A stretch of DNA of 56,572 bases from Saprospiraceae bacterium. Its GTDB lineage: Bacteria > Bacteroidota > Bacteroidia > Chitinophagales > Saprospiraceae. Position 1 is the stretch's first letter, and every line of letters starts with the position of its first letter. Location of the stretch: contig JAHDHL010000033.1 of assembly GCA_020631355.1 (NCBI GenBank), positions 1 to 56,572 of the forward strand. Reading direction: 5' to 3'. The translations under genes and the position numbers were made by a program. Shown piece after piece: positions 25,901 through 33,110 of the stretch. The notes beneath the pieces were generated by a model. That model had not been told where the DNA came from. It saw only the letters and a program-made list of their open reading frames with translations, and made no database searches.

Positions 25901-25950
25901 TTTAGTAAATGTTATTTATTTAAACAATATGATCTGATAATAAACAGTTG

Positions 25951-25958
25951 CAAAAATA
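25951..25958 (-). promoter_or_regulatory. -7 box (TATTTTTG) of the DUF1573 gene
   Basis: Exact TAnnTTTG match on the minus strand, about 50 bp before the start at 25900. Confidence 0.6.
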
Positions 25959-25983
25959 ATAAATTCCCAAATATGTAGTCAAG

Positions 25984-26415
25984 TTATTTGGCTACAACTT
26001 CTCCTTGAATCACAAGAACATTGGGAGTGGTACTCTTATTGGTCAAAAGCATGAAAGTCTTGAAAAAAGACCCTTCCTGCTTTGCGTCATATGTTACCTT
26101 TATGACTCCCTCCTCTCCTTGGCTGATAGGTGTTTTGGTGTATTCCGATACCGAACAACTACAAGAGGATTTAACCTGAGTGATTACGATGGGTTCCTCG
26201 TCCATATTCTTAAATATGAATGATACGGTCTCTGGACTGTTCTGGATGAGTTCTCCCATTTGTAGGAACTTACCCGTTTGCCATTCCACACCCCTTATTT
26301 CTTCTTCTACGAATTCATCCGCAGTCATCATCCCCTCGGCTTCTTCCGATTGTGCCATTATTCCCAACATTGGGAAAAATAAAAGGAATAATATTAAGAT
26401 TTTCTTAGTACCCAT
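25984..26415 (-). CDS. Secreted DUF1573 protein
   Basis: A 143-residue protein. The signal peptide (MGTKKILILFLLFFPML, cleavage after IMA) is followed by one DUF1573 domain with TGKFLQMGELIQ, FIFKNMDEEPIVITQVKSSCSCSV and a GEEGVIKVTYD strand. It has the same CxC signature (SCSC) as the larger neighbour. Start 26415 is chosen because the upstream in-frame start at 26442 would overlap the -7 box. Function unknown. Confidence 0.87.
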   Translation of the reverse strand: MGTKKILILFLLFFPMLGIMAQSEEAEGMMTADEFVEEEIRGVEWQTGKFLQMGELIQNSPETVSFIFKNMDEEPIVITQVKSSCSCSVSEYTKTPISQGEEGVIKVTYDAKQEGSFFKTFMLLTNKSTTPNVLVIQGEVVAK

Positions 26416-26427
26416 ATTCACAATAGA

Positions 26428-26435
26428 CAAATGTA
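26428..26435 (-). promoter_or_regulatory. -7 box (TACATTTG) of the secreted DUF1573 gene
   Basis: Exact TAnnTTTG match only 12 bp before ATG 26415, implying a very short leader. Confidence 0.65.
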
Positions 26436-26551
26436 AAGGCAAATGGTTTGCTCCTCTGTTAATTCTTCGGCAACATTTGTTAAGGGCTTGTTAACGGAAC
26501 CCAAATCGATGTCCTTATGAAAGATAAAAGACAGTTCGCCCTAAATATAGC

Positions 26552-27373
26552 TTAGGATTGATCGATGATCAACTGTTTCAATTCGGCTATTTGGGATTGT
26601 AGTTCATCTACCTTTTTTTCCAAATCATCATTATTATCCATTGTCATTTCATCCACGAAAATGGCATTCACCAAACTCATCCCCATGATACCCCCCGCCA
26701 ATACTATCATGATGAAGTACAATTTGACCATACCTTCCATCCATGAACTCGACATCTTACCCTCAAGGGCCTGCGGCATCTCGTACCAACCCTCAACGGT
26801 GAACATCTGAAAAATAGAGTACATGGCTATGAACGGGTCACCGAATTTCTCCGGAGCTATATCCCCAAACATATGGCAAGTAAAAAGTCCAAACATGAAA
26901 TTAAGGAAGATAAGTGCCACAAAAACAAACACGGAAGCCTTGGTTGCCCGACCCACACCTTTCAGTATATGTTCCATATTAGGGATGAATCTAAGGAACC
27001 TGAACATTCTCAAAAGGCGGAACATCCTAAAGACCAATATCAATGATGTCTGAGGAATGAAATGAAAGATATCAGGGGCTACGAATAGGAATATGGAAGG
27101 CAAGCTGACTACCACCAAAAAGAAATCGAATCGATTCCAATTGCTTTTGAAGTATTCCTTGATACCCAATTCCCTGAATTTGACCAACATCTCTATGACA
27201 AAGAACCAGATAAAGCATTGATCAATGAGGGTAATCAAATCATGGTAAGCGTAGGGTTCCATATGGTGGTTCCGGAACACGGGAAATGCCATCCAGGTTA
27301 TGATGATAGAATTGAGGGCGATGGCTGTCAGAATAATCTTATCCGACATAAAAATCCTAGATAACCAATTCAT
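26552..27373 (-). CDS. Voltage-gated ion channel, bacterial NaChBac-like
   Basis: A 273-residue six-span ion-transport protein. S4 is clear, with arginines at 116, 119, 122, 125 and 128 spaced every third residue. The pore loop between S5 and S6 reads FTVEGWYE (191-198), close to the FTLESW selectivity filter of bacterial sodium channels but with Val and Gly in place of Leu and Ser. The C-terminus has an acidic stretch, then a short coiled coil (DDLEKKVDELQSQIAELKQLI), as in channels that assemble as tetramers. It should conduct cations in response to depolarisation. Ion preference cannot be assumed, since the residue after the filter Glu tunes Na/Ca selectivity. Confidence 0.92.
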   Translation of the reverse strand: MNWLSRIFMSDKIILTAIALNSIIITWMAFPVFRNHHMEPYAYHDLITLIDQCFIWFFVIEMLVKFRELGIKEYFKSNWNRFDFFLVVVSLPSIFLFVAPDIFHFIPQTSLILVFRMFRLLRMFRFLRFIPNMEHILKGVGRATKASVFVFVALIFLNFMFGLFTCHMFGDIAPEKFGDPFIAMYSIFQMFTVEGWYEMPQALEGKMSSSWMEGMVKLYFIMIVLAGGIMGMSLVNAIFVDEMTMDNNDDLEKKVDELQSQIAELKQLIIDQS

Positions 27374-27419
27374 TGGTACGAATATTTTTCAATTGATGGT
27401 TTGGAATACTTGAATGGGT

Positions 27420-29084
27420 CTAAAGTGAAAGCCCAAAGTTAGCCAAACGATTGTGATAGAAAAATAATAATGAAAAATCCTCGCTACCAATAGTCCCGTC
27501 CTTTCTCAGGCCTAATGGATTTTCAGAGTGGTACAAACCTAAGTTTTCCAATCCGTCCTCAATGAGTTTCCGGGTTTCCCAATGAATTTCCTCAGAGAGC
27601 TTGATCTTATCATTCCGCTCCATGTCAAGGAGTTGTTTCTTCAGCACATCCATACTCTCCATGAATTGTTCCATCGTAATGGACAATTCATCAGTGGATA
27701 GTCTGAGTACTCCATAAATATCCAATCTCGGATGTTGTTTCTTCAGCATCAAAAATGCACAATGGGCCACAAGGTGACTGGATAATACGATATTGTCCTT
27801 ATAGAAGCTCTCTACAATCTTAGCCCCTACTTTTCGAGTATATTCACTTTCCCTTTGAAAATCGGCGGTCACTTCTCCGTCCCAACTAAAATATCCCTTG
27901 ATATCCAATGGATTACCACTCTTATCCATCGAAACACCATCTGTACCTACATAATTACCCACTACATCCAAGGGCTGGCCAATGGAAACGGTTATCTCAG
28001 AACTCCTTGAGAAATATTGCCAGGCAAAACGAATGATCTTAGAAATCTTTCTGGATTCATCAGTCTTTGGTGGAATGAATAATTCCTCTCCTGTCTTTGA
28101 AAGATACTGTTTAGCCAAACTCTTAGCTTCCAACACAAAATGGTATCCGATAACCATAGGTACAACATATACCTTACGTTCAAAACCTTTTTGCAATAGG
28201 ACTCTTTGGGCCTCGACCGCAGACCCTAACAAACCCAGTTTCAATTTGCGTTCCAGCTCGCCGGACCTTGAGCGGGTTCCTCCTGGAAAGAACAGACAAT
28301 TTGTTCCTCTCTGGATGGCTAGGTTGGACATTCCCTTAAGGGTCTCCAAATAAATCTTATTCTTCTTTCGCCTATCTACCCGATAAGCTCCCAGCCTACT
28401 CATATAGTAGCCTACTATCTTATTATTGAATAAGTTAAGCCCTGCGCCATAGGTGAAGGACGGCACACCAATCACGGCATCCAAAGCATATCCTATCATT
28501 ATGGAATCCAGATTACTGAAATGGGTCGGTACCAAAATGACCGTTCCTTTCTGCATCAGACTGCGGAGTTCCTCCACATGGCCATAAACCTTGATTCTTT
28601 CCTGTAATTCACGACGATTTCCGAATATCCTACCCTTTCCAAGGCTCCATGCCGCATTGAAAATCACCTTGAAGAATTGGGTTAGGAATTTTCTTGCAAA
28701 CTTGAATGTGCTGACCTTGAATCCCCCAACGATTTCCTCGGAATAGCGATCCACGATTTTCCTTACCAATTTCTCATTGGCTACAGCCATTTCCTCGGGC
28801 TTGCTATCCAACGAATGCTTGGCTAGTTGTTTCTTGATTTTTTTCCAGAATTGCAGCTCATCCACAGGGTCGGCTTTCCAAGGTTCCTCCTTGATTCGGA
28901 GAGTTTCCAGGTATGCGGCCCTCGCAATCATTTGGGATACCTCCTCAGGCTTCCGATTCAGAATCCTTTGGATGGTGAATTCACTCACTTCCCTAGCAAA
29001 ATCAACTCTTTTCTTATATAATTTATTGACCGGCCACTCCCTGATATCAGGGATGACATGAGGTCTGACCTCACTGCGTTTCAT
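27420..29084 (-). CDS. PlsB/PlsC-type glycerophosphate acyltransferase
   Basis: A 554-residue protein with a central acyltransferase domain. It has the HX4D motif at His188-Asp193 (THFSNLD), a glycine motif at 267-275 (PGGTRSRSG), and a downstream VPMVIGYHFV segment. The long N- and C-terminal α-helical parts make it larger than 1-acyl-glycerol-3-phosphate acyltransferases and similar to PlsB-like glycerol-3-phosphate acyltransferases. It would acylate glycerol phosphate or a lysolipid at the inner membrane. Its ATG immediately follows the stop of the ArsC-like gene, so they form one operon. Confidence 0.83.
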   Translation of the reverse strand: MKRSEVRPHVIPDIREWPVNKLYKKRVDFAREVSEFTIQRILNRKPEEVSQMIARAAYLETLRIKEEPWKADPVDELQFWKKIKKQLAKHSLDSKPEEMAVANEKLVRKIVDRYSEEIVGGFKVSTFKFARKFLTQFFKVIFNAAWSLGKGRIFGNRRELQERIKVYGHVEELRSLMQKGTVILVPTHFSNLDSIMIGYALDAVIGVPSFTYGAGLNLFNNKIVGYYMSRLGAYRVDRRKKNKIYLETLKGMSNLAIQRGTNCLFFPGGTRSRSGELERKLKLGLLGSAVEAQRVLLQKGFERKVYVVPMVIGYHFVLEAKSLAKQYLSKTGEELFIPPKTDESRKISKIIRFAWQYFSRSSEITVSIGQPLDVVGNYVGTDGVSMDKSGNPLDIKGYFSWDGEVTADFQRESEYTRKVGAKIVESFYKDNIVLSSHLVAHCAFLMLKKQHPRLDIYGVLRLSTDELSITMEQFMESMDVLKKQLLDMERNDKIKLSEEIHWETRKLIEDGLENLGLYHSENPLGLRKDGTIGSEDFSLLFFYHNRLANFGLSL

Positions 29085-29444
29085 CTAAGATAATTTTTCC
29101 TTGGCCGCTTGCACTGCTTTCTTGGTTGTCGCAATGTAGACCTCGCCATCAATGACAATCATCGGACGCTTCAAAAAAGTGTATTCACCAAGAATGAGCT
29201 CCCTGTATTCTTCCTCCGATAAATCCTTATCCTTGAGTCCCATACTACGATACTTCATAGAACGTCTATTGAATAGGGTTTCATAACTTCCCACCTTGTC
29301 CTTGAGCATATCCAATTCCTCACCTGTAATGTGCTTCTCCTTGGTATTCTGCAATTCGAATCCATCACCATCTATCCCTATTTCCGCCAAGGCTTTCTTA
29401 CAGGTACTACAATGTGGCAAATAATACACCTTTCTCATATTCAT
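29085..29444 (-). CDS. ArsC/Spx-family thioredoxin-fold protein
   Basis: A 119-residue protein of the ArsC/Spx family. The redox motif is HCSTCKK (Cys12, Cys15) directly after strand one. It continues with ITGEELDMLKDKVG, LFNRRSMKYRSMGL and the end segment FLKRPMIVIDGEVY, which carries the cis-Pro of the thioredoxin fold. It may be an arsenate reductase-like enzyme or a YffB-like oxidoreductase. No ars genes are near. The stop abuts the start of the acyltransferase gene. Confidence 0.88.
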   Translation of the reverse strand: MNMRKVYYLPHCSTCKKALAEIGIDGDGFELQNTKEKHITGEELDMLKDKVGSYETLFNRRSMKYRSMGLKDKDLSEEEYRELILGEYTFLKRPMIVIDGEVYIATTKKAVQAAKEKLS

Positions 29445-29592
29445 TTTCGGTTTGATGTAAATATATGAAGGAATACATTAATAGTTTCAAAATATATCTT
29501 TATCATTGTAAAACAATATACAGCAAGTCTAAGGAACCACATTTGACAAGGAGAATCGGTGTCATTCTTTCATTCTAATGTCAATCTAATCC

Positions 29593-29964
29593 ATGAAGAT
29601 TCTTTCCTACGAACTCAAATACGTCTACCTCATGAGAGGTACAAAATGGATGTATAAAATCGGTATCAGCAACGACCCCAAAAGGAGATTAAAGGAGGTC
29701 GCACACAAACCCAAGATAGTAGCTACCTACCGTTACTACAATGCTGAAGGTGTGGAAAAATTCCTACATCACTTCTTTGGCGACAGCCGTAGGACCCGTA
29801 AGGGAAGTGGCAAGACAGAATGGTTCCGATTGGGTATACTGGAGTTACTTATCGTACATTTCTTTATGCTATTTTTCAAGATCGTCCACGACTTGCTTAT
29901 TCTAGGTGTACTCGTAGGCATTGTCGTAGCCATTTTATGGGTCATCAATAACGCCATAGCCTAA
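29593..29964 (+). CDS. Membrane-anchored GIY-YIG (T5orf172/MUG113-type) domain protein
   Basis: A 123-residue protein. Residues ~8-80 match the small T5orf172/MUG113 class of GIY-YIG nuclease domains: YVYLM (10-14), YKIGIS (21-26), catalytic-type Arg31/Arg32, Glu55 in GVEKFLHHFF, and TEWFRL at the end. Residues ~82-98 and ~101-119 are two hydrophobic helices, an unusual addition that would attach the domain to the membrane. Related domains occur in phage proteins and in the DNA-cutting parts of some defence genes; the role here is unknown. It is a single gene with no partner. Confidence 0.82.
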   Translation: MKILSYELKYVYLMRGTKWMYKIGISNDPKRRLKEVAHKPKIVATYRYYNAEGVEKFLHHFFGDSRRTRKGSGKTEWFRLGILELLIVHFFMLFFKIVHDLLILGVLVGIVVAILWVINNAIA

Positions 29965-30258
29965 GTTATACTTAGGAATGCAGGAAATCTGAACATCGGG
30001 GAACTATTTCAGATATGCCATCGTTATAAGGGTGTAAATTTATAATCATGAGAACCTTCATCATTACTTTCAGACCTATTGAAAGCCGTTCTACACCGCT
30101 TCTTTGTTTCAGCTAGCCACAGGGGCTAGATTGGCATTCCTATGCTTCTGTATAATCCAGACTGATTTTATTTGTATTTGACATCTGTGTTCCTATTCAT
30201 TCCATTGGAAATAGAAACGGATGCCTTACAGGTGTTTTCATGTTGAAATATTATACTC

Positions 30259-32361
30259 ATGAGAGCTAAGGTTCTTCAAAGACTTAGAAATATTGGCATT
30301 GCTGCACATATTGATGCAGGTAAGACAACCCTTACAGAGCGGATTCTCTATTATTCGGGTAAGATTCACAAGATTGGTGAAACCCATACGGGTAATTCTG
30401 TCATGGATAGTTCCAAACAGGAAAAAGCAAGGGGTATCACCATCAGTTCCGCAGCCACATTTACACAGTGGAAATGGAAAGACGATATTTTCGATATCAA
30501 TATCATTGATACTCCCGGGCACGTCGACTTTATGATTGAAGTGGAAAGGGCCCTGAGGGTTTTGGATGGAATGGTAGCGGTGTTCGATTCTGTTTCTGGT
30601 GTGGAACCCCAATCAGAAACCGTTTGGCGACAAGCCAATAGGTATCAGGTTCCCAGATTGGCATTTGTGAACAAGATGGATAAATCAGGTGCGGACTTCG
30701 ATAAGGTCGTTCGACAAATCCGTGAAAGATTGGGTAGCTCTGCTATTCCTATTCAGATTCCTATCATGGATAATGAGGAATTTGTCGGCATTATCGACCT
30801 TATTACGATGCAATCGTGGATTTGGGAGCAGGACGATGTCGTCATATCCAACCATATCCAGAATTGGGAGCAGGAAGCCAGAATGGCCAGAATGGAACTT
30901 TTGGAAACTTTGGCAGAACTGGATGAATCCATGCTTGAACAATTTTTGGATGATGCGGACCAAATCCAAGAGGCAGATATACGTCGGGTTTTGCGTAGGG
31001 CAACCTTGGATATGGAAATTGTCCCTGTTCTGATGGGCGCAGCCTATAAGAACAAAGGGGTACAGCCATTATTGGATGCCATCATTGCATATCTCCCCTC
31101 TCCTATGGATATTCCAAAAGTGGAAGCTCAATCCAAGGAAAATGGCGAGACCATGGAATTGGATACCCATAAGGATGCACCTTTTTCGGCTTTGGTATTC
31201 AAGATTCTCCTGGATGACCAGAATAGGAAGATGACTTTCATAAGGGTTTATTCCGGTCAGGTACAATCCGGTGAACATCTAATGAATGCCCGTACAGGCG
31301 ATAAGGTCAGATTGGGGCATTTGTATCAGGTACATTCCAACAAACAGGAACGTATTGATGGTATTCAATCCGGAGACATTGCAGCCGTAATGGGCCTTAA
31401 GGAAGCCAAAACCGGGGACACTTTGTGTGCAAAGGAATTCCCCGTTGTCCTGGAATCCCTGTTCATACCAGAACCTGTCATCAGTGTGGCTATTGAGCCT
31501 CAATTGAGTAAGGATTTGGATAAGTTGGGATTAGCGCTTTCCAAATTGTCTGATGAGGACCCGACCTTCAAGGTGGTCATAGACCCCGAAACTGGTCAGA
31601 CCATCATCAAGGGTATGGGTGAACTCCATCTTGAGGTGCTGATTCAACGCCTAAAGGATGATTTCAATATTCCGATTCTCTCTGGTGAACCTAGAGTGAG
31701 TTTCAGGGAAGCCCTTAGCCATACGGTGAGACATAGGGAAAGGCTGAAAAAGTTTTCGGGTGGTCCCGGTCTTTTTGCTGAAATCGAAGTAGAAATCGGT
31801 CCTGCGGATGCGGATTATCTGGAGTCGGACACTTTCAAGGTAGATGGCAAACGAATCCAATTTGTGAATGAAATCGTAGGTGGTGCCATTCCTAAGGAAT
31901 TCATACCATCCGTTGAGAAAGGATTCGCTGCAATGATGGATCATGGTATCCTATCGGGTTATCCGATGACGCATTTGAAGGTGAGGCTTTTGGATGGTAA
32001 GACACATGCCACTGAAAGTAAGCCTCTTGCTTTCGAATTGGTAGCCAAGGAAGCTTTCAAGCAAATGGCTGTCCAAGCCGGGCCCGTATTATTGGAGCCG
32101 ATGATGTCCGTAGAAGTACAGACTCCTAGTGAATACCTAGGAAGCATCATTGGTGACATCAATAGGAGGAGAGGAATCATCAGTGCACAGGAGACCGGTG
32201 AGCATGTAGCATCATTGAATGCTGCCGTTCCACTTGGTGAGATGTTCGGATATATTGGTCAACTGAGGGCTCTAAGCTCTGGTAGGGCCACATTTAATAT
32301 GTCTTTCTCTCATTATGCAGAGGTCCCCACCCAGATGGTTTCTAGCCTAATGGAGGCATAA
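30259..32361 (+). CDS. Elongation factor G family GTPase
   Basis: A 700-residue translational GTPase with all G motifs: AHIDAGKT (16-23), RGITI, DTPGH (84-88) and NKMD (138-141). EF-G domains II-V follow, with the domain IV/V phrase GELHLEVLIQRLKDDFN. EF-G moves tRNA-mRNA on the ribosome or recycles the ribosome. The phrase KTTLTERILYYSGKI and the lack of ribosomal-protein neighbours (the main fusA usually sits with rpsL/rpsG) suggest a second copy of the mitochondrial/spdEFG-like type. The split of roles between copies is inference. Confidence 0.9.
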   Translation: MRAKVLQRLRNIGIAAHIDAGKTTLTERILYYSGKIHKIGETHTGNSVMDSSKQEKARGITISSAATFTQWKWKDDIFDINIIDTPGHVDFMIEVERALRVLDGMVAVFDSVSGVEPQSETVWRQANRYQVPRLAFVNKMDKSGADFDKVVRQIRERLGSSAIPIQIPIMDNEEFVGIIDLITMQSWIWEQDDVVISNHIQNWEQEARMARMELLETLAELDESMLEQFLDDADQIQEADIRRVLRRATLDMEIVPVLMGAAYKNKGVQPLLDAIIAYLPSPMDIPKVEAQSKENGETMELDTHKDAPFSALVFKILLDDQNRKMTFIRVYSGQVQSGEHLMNARTGDKVRLGHLYQVHSNKQERIDGIQSGDIAAVMGLKEAKTGDTLCAKEFPVVLESLFIPEPVISVAIEPQLSKDLDKLGLALSKLSDEDPTFKVVIDPETGQTIIKGMGELHLEVLIQRLKDDFNIPILSGEPRVSFREALSHTVRHRERLKKFSGGPGLFAEIEVEIGPADADYLESDTFKVDGKRIQFVNEIVGGAIPKEFIPSVEKGFAAMMDHGILSGYPMTHLKVRLLDGKTHATESKPLAFELVAKEAFKQMAVQAGPVLLEPMMSVEVQTPSEYLGSIIGDINRRRGIISAQETGEHVASLNAAVPLGEMFGYIGQLRALSSGRATFNMSFSHYAEVPTQMVSSLMEA

Positions 32362-32365
32362 AAAA

Positions 32366-32395
32366 AGGGAGCAGATATTATCTGCTCCCTTATGT
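32366..32395. terminator. Terminator shared by EF-G and SRPBCC genes
   Basis: AAGGGAGCAGATA and complement arms surround a short loop. On the minus strand they run into a seven-T tract, so it is strongest for the SRPBCC gene. Confidence 0.85.
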
Positions 32396-32414
32396 ATTAT
32401 TCATTAGGTGACTC

Positions 32415-32849
32415 CTATTCATAAGTCACCTCAGTCAATCTCTTTTCATATGATTTCATCATGGCGGGTAGATTCACACTAATCAGTGTCTTGGCTACGG
32501 TTCCCGGTACAAACATCTTCATTTTTGCATCTACGGAATACGTTGCCTCGCATTTGCCGGCAACATCCTTTAGTTTCCAATAACCATCGGATTTCTTGAA
32601 CATTTCACCTGAATCAAAACTCCATTTAACCTCATAATTCTCCCAGTCTTCTTCCATCCATAACTTATAGGTAAAACTCTTGATGACCGAGACCTTGTAC
32701 TCTACTAGTTTCCTATTCCCTACCTCCTTGACTATCCTACATTCCTTGATTTCTTTCAGGAAATCAGGATAATTCTCATAATCGGTGATGATATAAAATA
32801 ATTCCTCTGCAGTGCATTGGAAAGTATGCGTGGTTGTGGTGCCTGCCAT
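32415..32849 (-). CDS. SRPBCC (COQ10/START-like) lipid-binding domain protein
   Basis: A 144-residue protein whose whole length is one polyketide cyclase/COQ10-like helix-grip domain. It begins FQCTAEELFYIITDYENYPDFLKEIKEC, where TDYENYPDF is the family signature, and ends with an amphipathic helix (MMKSYEKRLTEV). Members bind hydrophobic ligands such as quinones or lipids in a β-barrel cleft. The ligand is unknown, and Bacteroidota use menaquinone rather than ubiquinone. Single gene with its own -7 box. Confidence 0.88.
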   Translation of the reverse strand: MAGTTTTHTFQCTAEELFYIITDYENYPDFLKEIKECRIVKEVGNRKLVEYKVSVIKSFTYKLWMEEDWENYEVKWSFDSGEMFKKSDGYWKLKDVAGKCEATYSVDAKMKMFVPGTVAKTLISVNLPAMMKSYEKRLTEVTYE

Positions 32850-32886
32850 AATATGTATCTCTTATGTTTAATGAATCATTATATTC

Positions 32887-32894
32887 CAAATATA
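32887..32894 (-). promoter_or_regulatory. -7 box (TATATTTG) of the SRPBCC gene
   Basis: Exact TAnnTTTG match on the minus strand, 37 bp before the start. Confidence 0.65.
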
Positions 32895-33110
32895 AAAACA
32901 TGGGAGTTGTAATCCTAATGAAAAATATGAAATAATGGTTCTCATCTACTTATGTATATATGGGACTAATCTACTTACCGTCTAAATTCATACATCAATT
33001 CATCATGTATATACAATTAGTTATGAGCAGTTTAATGATTATCAAGTAGATTCATTATTTTACACTCCTTTTACATCTTTTCAATCATCACAATTAATCA
33101 AAACTAACTA

